A stretch of DNA of 64,000 bases from Rhodosorus marinus (taxonomy: Eukaryota > Rhodophyta > Stylonematophyceae > Stylonematales > Stylonemataceae), in NCBI GenBank assembly GCA_029953675.1, contig JAMWBK010000002.1, positions 3,410,001 through 3,474,000 on the forward strand. Direction: 5' to 3'. Both the position numbers and the translations under genes were made by a program. Below, piece by piece: positions 12,061 to 22,729 of this stretch. The notes below the pieces were generated by a model. That model searched no databases, was not told the DNA's origin, and worked only from the letters and a program-made list of their open reading frames with translations. Every line of letters starts with the position of its first letter. Positions within the stretch are counted from its first letter, which is position 1.

Positions 12061-14676
12061 CTAGTCCAGGTCATCATGGGTCGCTGCAGAACCAGCTACG
12101 ACCTCAGCGCCGTTAGCGGTTTCGTTTGTCTCATCGAGCTGTCCGTGTCCTCCACCTGCACCTGCACCCTCGCTGTCTTCCCCCTCGCGTTGTTGTCTAA
12201 AACTTTTCCTCGGTGAGTCCCTAACGCTTCTTGCGTCCTTCCTCTTCCTTGAGGAGTTAACTCGGTCTGTTTCGGTCTGGTCGTCCGAGTGTTTCAGCCC
12301 TGCTTCTCGGTTTCCTGGAACCACGAACTTCTTGAAGGATTCTTCTATGGGTTTCTTGACCTTCAGGTAGCAGTCGCGCTGTTGCGCGTTCTCAATGACC
12401 TTTCTCCAATGCTCATTAGTTCGCAGAGTCCTCGCCGAACCAATGATCCAAAGAGCAAAGCGCGCCCGAGTTAATGCGACGTTCATTCTCCTCTCGTCTG
12501 CTAGAAACCCCACACCATGATATTTCCTGGCTCGTACGCATGAGAATATGACTATGTCTTTCTCTCTTCCCTGAAACCCGTCGATCGAGTTGATGTCCAG
12601 CTGCTTGAACTCATCGCGTTCCAGGGATTTCTTGAAGCGGTTCTGGATCTCGGTAACCTGCCCTTTGTACGGAGTGATAATCCCGACCGTCGATGGAGGT
12701 ACCTGCGGGAATTGTTTTCTCAGTTGCTCGTACAAAACCAAGGAAAGTTCAGCCTCGTCAGTGTTTCTCCAACTCCTTGTCGTCGACGATTCCGATTCAT
12801 GAGATCCGTGCATATCGTAGAATAAGTATGGACCGAAGCACCGCATAGAATAGTATGGATGTTTCTCCAGAAGCGATTCCCTACTGGCGCACATCAGTTC
12901 TTCCGCATTGACAAGCTTGTTCATATAGAACCTCTCCGCGGGGTATGTGGAAATCGCTGGGTGCATTCGATATTGTGTCCGCAAAAACCAGACTGGGAAT
13001 CCGCACTCCTGAAGCCGGTGAAATAAAGATACGTCGTAACCGTGGTCGATAGAGACCCGGGAGAGGACGGTCGCTGGTAGCTGAGCCACGTCACCTACCA
13101 TGATTAACCTCTGACAACCATACTTAACCGGAATTAGCGTGGATAGCTCGATGGCTTGCGCGGCTTCGTCGATAATCACTGTATCAAAATTGATGCCAAT
13201 GTGGGAAAAGAGTGGTGTTCCTGCAGAGGACAAAGTGCAAAACACGACTGAAGCTTCCCAGAGAACGCTCTTCCGCGCCTCGTCCCGCGCAACCTGGCCT
13301 AGTTGCGGTTCTCTTTTCCCGTTCCCAGCCTCTCCCAGCCTTTTTTCCACTAGATACGGCAGTGATATTGATTCAAGCCTTGGATGCACATTCGGGCCAA
13401 CTCGAACTGCTGGTGGATGTAAGAGCAGCTGTCTCTCTGCGGAACCACCTGGAAGACCAGATTCTAGCATCCTTATCGCAATCTCGTCTATAGCAGCATT
13501 CGACGGTGCACAGACGAGGACGCGCTTCACTGCGACGCCGCCATCTCTGGCGCCTAAATCAAGGGGCTTCGTTTTCACAGCTGTGGTACTTCCCGGTCTT
13601 CTCCATGGACTGGTAGCTCTCCACACAGGTGTTTTGTCCGCCGTCCTCAGGTCTTCGGCTACAGACTTCGTTCCTTCCTGCAGCAAACTCTGCGGCATCT
13701 TCAGACCAAGGCTCTTTACACCCAAACCTCGAGAAGAAATTGCTTCAAATCTTCCTCGTAGACTTGCAGAGTTCTCCGGATGCGATGAGCCACTAGAGTT
13801 CAGCAAGACGGAGAGGAGGCCAAGGATTGTTTTCGTCTTCCCGGTACCAGGTGGACCTTGGATCAGAGTAATTGTGCCCCGCAGTGCGGCTTCAAGAGCT
13901 CGCCATTGAGATTCATTATACTCCTTTCTCATTTCCCCTTCCAAATCCTTTGGCACGTGTAACGGGAGTCTATTGTCCGGCGCCGGGTCCGACTTGAGCA
14001 TTGTGTGCAGGAGGTTGGAAGGTAAATTTTCGACTGACTGGAGAGCTTGATACTCGCGCTGCGCGGTAACCAGACTACACAGCTTCGTGACGGACCATGA
14101 AGAGCCAGGCACTGCAGCATAGCCAAGTTTTTCGCGCCCATCTTCAGAGGAAGTATACACACCATCGCCGCGATTGGTTCCTCCTCCAGGAACGCGTACA
14201 ATCCACCGAAGTTTGCTGTCCTCGTGGACAAGGTCCTTGCTAAGGACCTTGTCCACGATACCGAGCGTATGCAATCTCTGGTCCGGACTCGATGGCCCCT
14301 CACCCGAGATCAGCACTAGATCGCCCTGCACGACCCATTCTCGGCTTTTAATCGGGATATCATTGGCGAGTTCAAGCGTTAACAGGATCCGCGCGGCCTG
14401 CTTGGTAAACTTCGCGTCAGCAATCCGCATTTGCCTTGTATGTTCCTTGCTGTCAGGTCTGCGATCGATTCCACGTTCCTCTCTGGCACGCAAGATCGTG
14501 GCTCGAACTTCTTCGAAAAGGAGTGGATCCATAATCGAAGCATAATCAGCGACCGAATTGTACCTAAGGGAAACTTTCTGCCCTCGGTAGTGCTCCACGT
14601 TGGATCGAATTTCGTAGTAGTTCCACGTCATGATTTCATCATGAAACCCATCCAACGAAGGCAGCATGGAACCCAT
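12061..14676 (-). CDS. Sen1/senataxin-type superfamily 1B RNA-DNA helicase
   Basis: Single exon, 871 aa. Helicase motifs are in order: Q-motif region NESQWRALEAAL (254-265), Walker A GPPGTGKT (274-281), motif Ia VLVCAPSNAAIDEI, Walker B DEAAQA (503-508), motif III GDVAQLPATV, QYRMHP (568-573), GFQGREKDIVIFSC and the terminal VALTRAR. The N-terminal part contains a beta-barrel-like region at about 110-200. This is the Upf1-like family, closest in feel to Sen1/SETX/IGHMBP2. Sen1 unwinds RNA-DNA hybrids and promotes transcription termination in the nucleus. It lacks the long N-terminal domain of yeast Sen1 and human senataxin. Odd points are an insert of about 90 residues between motifs I and Ia, Val in place of the usual Pro in GDPxQLP, and a near-perfect palindrome in its DNA (14222-14258). 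The C-terminus is basic, then Gly/Glu-rich. Confidence 0.88.
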   Translation of the reverse strand: MGSMLPSLDGFHDEIMTWNYYEIRSNVEHYRGQKVSLRYNSVADYASIMDPLLFEEVRATILRAREERGIDRRPDSKEHTRQMRIADAKFTKQAARILLTLELANDIPIKSREWVVQGDLVLISGEGPSSPDQRLHTLGIVDKVLSKDLVHEDSKLRWIVRVPGGGTNRGDGVYTSSEDGREKLGYAAVPGSSWSVTKLCSLVTAQREYQALQSVENLPSNLLHTMLKSDPAPDNRLPLHVPKDLEGEMRKEYNESQWRALEAALRGTITLIQGPPGTGKTKTILGLLSVLLNSSGSSHPENSASLRGRFEAISSRGLGVKSLGLKMPQSLLQEGTKSVAEDLRTADKTPVWRATSPWRRPGSTTAVKTKPLDLGARDGGVAVKRVLVCAPSNAAIDEIAIRMLESGLPGGSAERQLLLHPPAVRVGPNVHPRLESISLPYLVEKRLGEAGNGKREPQLGQVARDEARKSVLWEASVVFCTLSSAGTPLFSHIGINFDTVIIDEAAQAIELSTLIPVKYGCQRLIMVGDVAQLPATVLSRVSIDHGYDVSLFHRLQECGFPVWFLRTQYRMHPAISTYPAERFYMNKLVNAEELMCASRESLLEKHPYYSMRCFGPYLFYDMHGSHESESSTTRSWRNTDEAELSLVLYEQLRKQFPQVPPSTVGIITPYKGQVTEIQNRFKKSLERDEFKQLDINSIDGFQGREKDIVIFSCVRARKYHGVGFLADERRMNVALTRARFALWIIGSARTLRTNEHWRKVIENAQQRDCYLKVKKPIEESFKKFVVPGNREAGLKHSDDQTETDRVNSSRKRKDARSVRDSPRKSFRQQREGEDSEGAGAGGGHGQLDETNETANGAEVVAGSAATHDDLD
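14222..14258. repeat. Perfect 17-bp inverted repeat inside the helicase gene
   Basis: tcgtggacaaggtcctt (14222-14238) and its exact reverse complement (14242-14258) flank a 3-nt loop. It falls in the codons for VDKVLSKDLVHED of the helicase, so the RNA would form a very stable stem within the reading frame. Confidence 0.9.
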
Positions 14677-15811
14677 TGCTCACATCTTGCTCTAAACTCT
14701 TCCAAGCAAGGCATACACAGCCAATAGATCTCATCCGCGCATCGACGCCCTTGTAATCACTCTTCATCCACAACCTGACCAATCAACGTCACTTCTAGGC
14801 CATTCCGAAACTGAGCCAAACGGATAACAATGAGGGTTGGCTGCCGTCTTCACCATACAATAACGTATGCGGCAATCTCCAAAGCAAGAGTTGGTTTGCA
14901 TTTTAGCCATCTCTCAGTGAAGTGTTGGATAGAGTGCCATTACCGAGTGTCATGGTATCTGGTTGTGCTCGAGAGCTTGCATGCTGTCCATTTCGAAGTG
15001 GGACGTTACAGCTCTGACTTGACTGCCACGAACCTTAGAGCCATGCCCGTTTGTTAAAGGGGGAGCATTCTATAGCACGGCCTATCTCACGTTTTCCACC
15101 TGGGCTAGATTTCGTTCCCACGCAACCTGGACCCTGGCTCTTAGCTATGTTTGATATCTAAAGCAATCACGGCAGCCTATGAAGGCCTCGCACTCACGGG
15201 GAAGCATGTCGCGGGGAAAAGCCAGGCAGGCTTTAGTTCCAAGAAGCCGCAGGTGTTCAGTTCGGTCGCGTGCGTTCACCATTTTTCGTGAGGCCCGGGA
15301 TGCAACCATCGAGTGACTCACTCATCCGTCGTTTCACAAGGGACAAACAGAACTAACGGAAGCAACATACAAGCTCAAATAACGGGTATTCTAGTTTTTC
15401 ACCAGAACTCGAAGGAGAGTGGTCCGCCTATCAAGAAAAAAGTCCTAAAAGATGAGACTATTATTCACAAGCAAATACTGGATTTCTTGACCGGACTCGA
15501 GCCTTTGCTGCAATAAGTTCTCAGGGGAGGAATCGGTCTTACTAAGAATCTTATGGCGTTGTAACTTCACAAAGTGAATGCGGAGTTGTCCCGCGAAGGT
15601 GGGCGCTGGGGCGCGTATATTTCACACATGGCAGTACGGTGATAGAGTCGGCTTGCTACAATCTTGGATGTACTGGGTTGGTTAGGCGGAAGCTGAAACG
15701 GGTTATATTGGGCTAGTTTTCTGTGTTTTTTTTTTTTTTTTGGACGGACTTCTGTTTCTTTGTTTTTGTAGGAGGCGGCTTTGAAGTCGGCCATCGTTAG
15801 ACTGAGGAAAG
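14677..15811. other. Divergent intergenic region between the Sen1-like and CDC5L genes
   Basis: Presumed to hold both promoters. A pure T run lies at about 15728-15740, some 70 bp before the CDC5L start. The open frames here are short and unrecognised. Confidence 0.5.
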
Positions 15812-18262
15812 ATGAGGATTATGATAAAAGGTGGTGTGTGGAAAAATAGCGAGGATGAGATCCTCAAAGCTGCCGTGATGAAGTATGGTAAGAATCAGTG
15901 GGCAAGAATTTCTTCGTTGTTGGTGAGAAAGTCTGCGAAACAGTGCAAGGCCAGATGGTACGAATGGTTGGATCCGAGTATCAAGAAGACGGAATGGACG
16001 AGAGAGGAGGAAGAAAAACTCCTTCACCTGGCAAAGATTATGCCAACTCAATGGCGGACTATTGCACCCATCGTGGGAAGGACAGCTGCACAGTGCCTCG
16101 AGCACTACGAAAAACTACTGGATCAGGCTCAGAAGGCTGAGGAAGATGGACAGGCGGGCGATGCTGCGGCAGGCGAGCTTACTGGAGCTGATGACCCGAG
16201 AAAACTTAGACCCGGTGAAATCGACCCTCAGCCGGAGTCCAAACCCGCGAGACCGGATCCCATTGACATGGATGAGGACGAAAAGGAGATGCTGTCTGAA
16301 GCTCGTGCAAGACTGGCAAACACTAGAGGTAAAAAGGCTAAACGCAAGGCTCGCGAGAAGCAGCTGGAGGAGGCTAAACGCCTGGCGCATCTTCAAAAGA
16401 GGCGCGAACTGTTGGCGGCTGGAATCAAGGTCCGTACTTTCCGGAAGAGCAGAAAGGACATGGACTATACAAGGGAGATTCCCTTTGAGAAGCGGCCAGC
16501 AGCAGGGTTTTTTGACACCACCGAGGAAGATTTAAGGGCACAGAAAGAGAGACTGAACGCAAGTCAGGTTGGAAAGCTACTGGAGAAGTACGAGGGCAAG
16601 CGTCGAGATGATCAGGAGGCTCTGGAAAGGAAACGAGACGAAAAGAGAAGAAAGATTTTTGAGGAGAAGAACCTTCCACAAGCAATTGCTACTCAAGAAA
16701 AGAAGAACGAGCTACCTTTCCTGCGCTCAAAGCTCCAGTTGCCCGCACCCCAAGTTTCAGATGCTGAGTTGGAGGCTGTTACGAAGGGCGGAAATGCGTC
16801 ACGTGTTGCCGCAATAACAGCCTCTGGTGGCAGCTCGGTGACGAAGGGATTGGTGGCAGACTATACCCCCTCGGTAGCGTCCAGAACCCCGATTGCGAGA
16901 ACGGATACTGCAACGCTCTCTTGGGAGCAAGTCAAAAACAGAGAACTCGCAAATCTGAGAGCGTACCATGCATCTTCCTCAGCACTGGCTGGGGGGCAGA
17001 ATACGCCGGTCGTTGAGAGCGACTTCTCCGGAATTACTCCCAAGCGCCAAGTCTCGAGCACACCCAATCCGCTGGTCACAAAGACTCCTTCCACAGTTGC
17101 GGGAGCTTCACCCTCCCCGTCGGTTGGCACATCCGCGATGACTCCAAGGAGCATGTCCGCTCGAGATGGGTTCAGCATAAACGCGTCTGCTGAAATGGAT
17201 GCTGCCGAAAAGGCTAAATTTTCGCTGCTGAAGAGGGACGTCCTGCGGGGTCTTGATGCTCTGCCGAAACCTGTTAACGAATATAAGGTTGTTGTCGACG
17301 AGGGTACTGTAGCCGCGGACGAAGAGGAGGCGGACGCTGATGACGCTATGGTTGAGGACGCACTCGACACGGAAGAAAAAGCCAGAAGAGCAGCGGCAGA
17401 GAAGGTTGCGGATTTAAGGGAGAGATACCTTTCTACTTCAGCCAAGAAGGAACTCCCGCGCCCTGGAAAGGAGAGCGTTGCTGGATTTCTTGCTAGAACA
17501 GACGCGAGACTAGCGAATTCCTCGAGACCCTTGCAAGCACAAGGCTTGGTAGAGAACGAAGTTCTATCCATGCTGATCAGGGACGATGCGGTGCTAACTG
17601 CATTAGAAAAAGGATCTTCCGATAGTGATCGAGTACAATTCGCCGCGGGCGTTTTGGCCACAGGCGCCGAAGACGACGTCAACAAAATCAATAGAGCGAA
17701 GAAACTTGTGAAGAAAGACCTCGGTGATCTGGTTAAGACTACAAATGTGGACGCCGCTGTGGTGATTTCTGAGTTGGAAAAGTCAACGTTGGTGAAGCTC
17801 GATTCAAACAAGTACGAAACTCTCCGAGCGAGGTCGTTCCAGATCCACTGCTGCGATCGGGAGGAAACCCTTCTGACCGAACTCGTTTTCTCTGTTCCCA
17901 GGAATGCTGAGGCCATTAGTAAGGACCAGCTTGAGGACTTCGTTGAAATTTTGTCTTCTAGGTTGCAGGATACAAAGTCGAGAGTTAAGAGAATGGATCA
18001 ACACCTCGACAAGAGGGAGAAAAAAACCGAGACGCTCTATCGTGGATACGTAAAGCGGTGGGAAAAGCTCTCGGGAGAACTCTCGGAGGCTTTTGATGAA
18101 CTAGGGGAGGTGAGGGAAAAGCTTCACTGCTTCGAAAAACTTCGCGAAAACGAGGACAAGGCTGCCCCCCAGCGATTAGCCGATGCCAAAGCTCTATTCG
18201 CCGGAGAATCAGAAAGAGAAGCTGAACTTCAGGCTCGTTACAAGGGTCTCGTAGATGCTTGA
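15812..18262 (+). CDS. CDC5L: CDC5-like pre-mRNA splicing factor (Prp19 complex)
   Basis: Single exon, 816 aa. Two Myb repeats lie at the N-terminus (about residues 7-56 and 58-107), with the Trp-spaced helices ending in KQCKARWYEWLDP and AQCLEHYEKLLD, diagnostic of CDC5L/Cef1. A basic, coiled Glu/Arg/Lys-rich region (about 165-290) with AKRKAREKQLEEAKRLA follows. Then come a Ser/Thr/Pro region with TP-rich segments and a C-terminal helical domain from about 600 on, which in the family contacts Prp19. CDC5L is a core subunit of the Prp19/NineTeen complex that activates the spliceosome in the nucleus. Length matches human CDC5L (802 aa). The ATG at 15812 precedes the conserved KGGVWKN start. 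A large antisense open frame here is only a shadow. Confidence 0.95.
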   Translation: MRIMIKGGVWKNSEDEILKAAVMKYGKNQWARISSLLVRKSAKQCKARWYEWLDPSIKKTEWTREEEEKLLHLAKIMPTQWRTIAPIVGRTAAQCLEHYEKLLDQAQKAEEDGQAGDAAAGELTGADDPRKLRPGEIDPQPESKPARPDPIDMDEDEKEMLSEARARLANTRGKKAKRKAREKQLEEAKRLAHLQKRRELLAAGIKVRTFRKSRKDMDYTREIPFEKRPAAGFFDTTEEDLRAQKERLNASQVGKLLEKYEGKRRDDQEALERKRDEKRRKIFEEKNLPQAIATQEKKNELPFLRSKLQLPAPQVSDAELEAVTKGGNASRVAAITASGGSSVTKGLVADYTPSVASRTPIARTDTATLSWEQVKNRELANLRAYHASSSALAGGQNTPVVESDFSGITPKRQVSSTPNPLVTKTPSTVAGASPSPSVGTSAMTPRSMSARDGFSINASAEMDAAEKAKFSLLKRDVLRGLDALPKPVNEYKVVVDEGTVAADEEEADADDAMVEDALDTEEKARRAAAEKVADLRERYLSTSAKKELPRPGKESVAGFLARTDARLANSSRPLQAQGLVENEVLSMLIRDDAVLTALEKGSSDSDRVQFAAGVLATGAEDDVNKINRAKKLVKKDLGDLVKTTNVDAAVVISELEKSTLVKLDSNKYETLRARSFQIHCCDREETLLTELVFSVPRNAEAISKDQLEDFVEILSSRLQDTKSRVKRMDQHLDKREKKTETLYRGYVKRWEKLSGELSEAFDELGEVREKLHCFEKLRENEDKAAPQRLADAKALFAGESEREAELQARYKGLVDA

Positions 18263-19241
18263 ATCCTTAGTGGAGCTTGAAGGCTTATTTTGTAAATAGA
18301 ATTTTACGGAACTAGTTGTACTGTGCCCCATCAGATCAGCTGCTTTGATATGCATAACACCAACTGCACTTTCGAAAGTATGCCAGCAGCTCGCTCCTTC
18401 GTCTGCACAGGAGCAATGCCTGCTCCTGTGCAGTAGCTAAGAAAATATGAGAAGCCAGCTTTTCGTCCTTTTCGCCGTGAGCAGAGGAGTCGATTCGTTC
18501 AAGGTCAGCTTGACCGCCTAGAGCACAACTACATAGCTTCAGCTAAGTTCCGGTTTAAGTGGATCCCATGACGCCTCCTTTGTTCACCGGGGTGAACAGC
18601 TCCCAGGTTCCTTGGAGATCACCTCTTCTGCGCCAAACATCAGCCTTGCTGTACACTTACTCAATCAATCGTTCAACTTCGACAAGTCCAACGTCTGTGC
18701 GTGGCCTTCCTCTCGGAATTTGGCCTCGTCGAAATTCACCACCGTAGCCTAGGCGAATACAAGTTAATGAGCATGGAAGGTCGTCAAGTGATCTGCAACA
18801 GGACATCAACCGATCCACTGCCGACATTATAATGGAAACGAGACCGTAGGAAACATAACTCAGTTTCCGACGGCGGCAGATTTTATGCTACGGGGTTGAC
18901 AAATAGTCACGTAACCTAGGCGGTCGATTCAACCATCTTCTTCCCCAAATTGGGTGAAGATCGGACGTCGTAGAATACATACATTCCTCCTTTTTTTTCT
19001 CCGCGCACAGGTAACCCTTGCTGAGGGTGAAACTTCGCGGAGCAGCAGAAGAGGCCAGTCGCTTGTGCATGTTCGCAGAATGTAAACTATGGTCTGGATC
19101 AACATCGTAGTTGGGTTAGGATGGATGGGTATTCATGACGCACAAGTGGTTGGGTGATCGCGATCAGGCAGATTGATGAGAGTTAGACGGTGGATTTGGA
19201 TTTTCGAACAGCTGGCTTCGCCGGAGTTGGATTGGTGAAGT
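18263..19241. other. Intergenic stretch with 3' hairpin of CDC5L
   Basis: Contains a perfect 13-bp inverted repeat at 18403-18433, listed separately. No gene is seen. The last part is the leader of the AP-3 beta gene. Confidence 0.5.
18403..18433. repeat. Perfect 13-bp inverted repeat downstream of CDC5L
   Basis: ctgcacaggagca and its exact reverse complement tgctcctgtgcag flank the loop atgcc. It starts 141 bp after the CDC5L stop codon, so it may lie in the 3' untranslated region or mark the transcript end. Confidence 0.85.
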
Positions 19242-22200
19242 ATGGAAGCTGTAGCGAGCATGCAAGCATCTGTTGCGACTGCTGCAGCGGCCCGTTTGGG
19301 CGGCGCGCTCTCCGATGCGCAGTATTTCGAATCTGGGATGGTAAAGCCAGATGATATTCGCAAGCAGCTGGACGTAGGAACAACGAAGGATAAGCTAGAC
19401 GCAATGAAAAGAATCGTCGCTCTCATTTCGCTAGGAAAGGACGCCTCTCATTTTTATCCTTCGGTGGTTAAAAACGTTGTTGCGCAGTCCTTTGATGTGC
19501 GGAAGCTCGTGTACATGTATCTCGTACACTACGCCGAGGACAAGCCAGACCTTGCTTTGCTCGCGATAAACACGTTGCAGAAGGACCTTTCTCATCCAAG
19601 TCAGTTAATAAGGGCTCTCGCGTTAAGGGTACTTTCATCGATACGAGTCAAGACCATCCTACAAGTTGTCATTCACGGAATAACTGCGGCCACAAAAGAC
19701 TCTTCTCCGTATGTAAGAAAGACTGCAGCGAACGCGATTCCAAAGGTATTCGCCCTCGACGAGGAAACGCTAGATATACTGCTGGAACCGCTGGGAGTAC
19801 TGCTGGGTGATCGCAGCGGGATGGTCATTGGATCGGCGGTGGCAGCTCTTCAGGAGATTGCGCCGAGCCGCTACGACCTTCTACACCCGCATTTTCGTAG
19901 TCTTTGCGGGATGCTCATCGATCTGGATGAATGGAGTCAGACTATTGTGCTAAACGCTCTCCTAACATATGCCCGAGACAATCTGCGGCGACCGAGTTAC
20001 TTCCAAGAGGGTGAGGCCTTGGACGTAGTAAGCGATCTAGGAGCAGATGTAGATGATTTTGAAGGGGGAGACACTAGCACATCCTTCGATGATTATGGGG
20101 GAGGAAGTATCCCTCACGAAGCCGATGAAGTGGATCCTGATTTAAAGCTGTTGCTGTCATCCTCACGCCTGCTCTTGAAGTCGATCAACTCAGCAGTTAC
20201 CCTAAGTGTCGTTTCGATGTACTACCACCTTGCGTCACCGGCGGAGTTCAAGAATACTGCTGTACAACCTCTGATGAGGATGCTTCGGCTTGATCGATGC
20301 TCTCAGTTTCTGGCTCTGAAAAGCCTCGTTCGTGTGGTTTGGCGGTTTCCCCAGGCCGTAGCGCCTTACGCTGGAGAGTTGTTAGTGAGCTCGGCGGATG
20401 GTATTCCGGTGAGAAAGCTGAAGATGAAGGTGTTGACCTTGCTTTTGAAACGAGTATCCGGCCGAAACGCGAAGCAGCTGCACAACTTGCTCTTACCACA
20501 AATCACTAGATATGTTGATTCGCAGACAGAAATCGCTCAAGAGGCGTGCCAAGCGCTGGGCAATATTGCCACAACCAACTCCGCCCTGACTCATTCATGT
20601 GTTCGCGTCCTCACGGATGTCATCGTGTCATCTTCTTCAACTTCGGCTGTCTCAGCTGCTGAAGAGCTCAGGAAACTCCTGCAGAGGCAACCAGGGGCGT
20701 ATGAGGCTGAGCAGAGGTTGCTCGCCAAGCTCCTCGCTAAGTCCATGATAACAAAACCAGATGCTCGCGCCAGTATCATTTGGATTGTGGGTGAATTTGC
20801 TGAGAAGATCCCGGAGATAAATCCAGAAGTTCTCCGACGCCTAGTGGTCGGGTTTGGCACGGAGAGCAGGGCGGTAAAGCTCCAAACGTTGACGTTCGCA
20901 GCAAAACTAGTTGCCAGAATGAAGAAGTCAGCGAAAAGAGCCTCGGAGACAACCGAGAGTTTGGTCACGTTTGATGTCGTTGGTGATTCTCTCTCTGTAC
21001 CAACTGCTGAAAAGGATGACATCCGTGTGAAGCTCTTCCGCTACCTTCTCGATCTCGCAGGGAACGATGCCGATTTTGATGTTCGCGAACGTGCGCGGTT
21101 GCTCAAGCAAGTTTATTTCGCGCCGGATTCAAACGGTTCACAGATATTCGAGATCTACGCTGATGTTTTGCTTCGACCAAAGCCATTACCTGCGGGTACT
21201 GACGAGAACGGCGTAGGGTCGATGCCCGATATTCCCGAGGGCGCGTCGCTGGGGTCTTTGGCGGAAACTGTTGGACGTATTCCGCAGAACTTTCACCCAC
21301 TGCCGAATTGGACGGAATCACCCACCGATGCTTCTGCAAGGGACAACGGAAGAGGATCGTTGCATAAGTCCCATGTCCACTCAAACCGTTTGGAGATTCG
21401 TGGCGGTGCTATTGCCTTCGATAGCGAAAGTGAGCTCGATGAGGAAAGCAGCGAAGAAAGCGACGATGCCAGCGGAACAGAGGAGACTACAGATGATGAT
21501 GACCCAGCCTCGAAACCGCAGGACGACCCATTTGCGTTTATGCCCGCTGCAAGAAAGCTTCCAACGCTGAGGGAGGCTGCACGACAGACCCAGCCAAAGA
21601 GTCCCAAACGATCTAGCACCAAAGGCTCACCTAGCAGCAGTGCGGTACAGGGAAAAAATGCTTCGTTGTTGGAGCTTTTGTCCTCTCCAAGCCAAACGAA
21701 AAAGGCCGATGAGGTTGGAGGGTTTAATCTGATAGAGTCCTTGTCCAGTGCCAGTCCCAACAGGAGTTTGAATAGAAAAGGGGCTGGCCCCAGAAAGTGG
21801 AGGAGGCTGGTAGAAACTTGGAATTCGAATGGATTGGAAATCGACTACGGTTTTTGCAGAGTGACAAATCCACAGGCATGGAGTGAATTGCCTGTGGCAG
21901 TCAGACTCAGGAATTCAAGCGATCACGACATATTCGCTATTACCTGCAAGAGCGTTGCTTCGGGGGCTCACAAGGTCGAGGTGGGCACTATGCAAGTTGA
22001 TCAGTGCTCTCTTCTTGCTGTCATTTCATCATTTGTAGACAAATTGGAATGTGCCGTGTAGCTTCTGTTGAAACTGAACGCGGAAGTATCTTTTGCTGAA
22101 CCCTCAAAGGTGAGAGCGTTTCCGACTATCGAGAAGCTCACGCCCACTGCTGAAACTGAGGCGACCATGACTTGCGTCATAACTACTGGGAGGCCGGAGG

Positions 22201-22729
22201 CAATACCAATCCGAGTGTCTAGCAGCGTCGGATCCTGTGATGGTGAAATGCGGCCGACCCCAGGCGAAATTTTAAGACCGGACACTAGCCTCACGCTTGG
22301 ACAGTTTATGACGTTGGAGCATCAACTGGGGGGGACATTTGCAAACGAGGCAGACATTGAGGTCGAAACCACCCCTGCATTTGCTTGGCAGGTAAGGTTC
22401 GAGCCATGTCAAAACCTCAAACTGTAGAATGGCTGGACTAATGGAAAAGTTTGAGATAACCCGTGCAGGGCAAAGTGAGGGACGTGGTCGTAGAACACGC
22501 AAACGTCGCCGCGCCTTGGTCAGGTGGACAGAGACCCATGGACGAGCTTCTCCTCACTGGGCTCACCCTTGGCTCAGAGCATCCAGTGCTAATCTCAATA
22601 CGCCCCCGCGAAGATCATCAAAACCATGCAATTCTGCGGGTGAGCTGCGAGGATCTTCTTCTCGCCTCAAGTCTGCTTCAGACCTTGAAAAGCAAGCTCC
22701 TCAAGTCTACCCGAGCGGAGAAGAAGTGA
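19242..22729 (+). CDS. AP3B: AP-3 adaptor complex subunit beta
   Basis: Three exons (19242-21980, 22062-22391, 22469-22729) join in frame to 1,109 aa. Residues about 20-610 form the adaptin trunk of HEAT/ARM repeats, with DVRKLVYMYLVHYAEDKPDLALLAIN and RALALRVLSSIRV typical of beta-adaptins. A Ser/Glu/Asp-rich acidic hinge (SESELDEESSEESDDASG) follows, as in AP-3 beta. The C-terminal ear spans all three exons. AP-3 sorts cargo from endosomes or the trans-Golgi to lysosome- or vacuole-related compartments. The acidic hinge and length (human AP3B1 is 1,094 aa) point to AP-3 rather than AP-1/2 or AP-4. The first intron is set at donor gtgggc (21981) and acceptor gtgtag (22061), which removes an in-frame TAG; its donor is less certain than the second (gtaagg). 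Confidence 0.9.

Noticed and set aside
13139-13909. A 256-codon plus-strand open frame opposite the Sen1-like helicase
   Set aside because: It overlaps motif-bearing helicase codons on the other strand and has no domain of its own.
16861-17916. A 351-codon minus-strand open frame opposite CDC5L
   Set aside because: It is antisense to a clearly conserved gene and is Ser/Ala-rich, as expected from the complement of Glu/Ala-rich codons.
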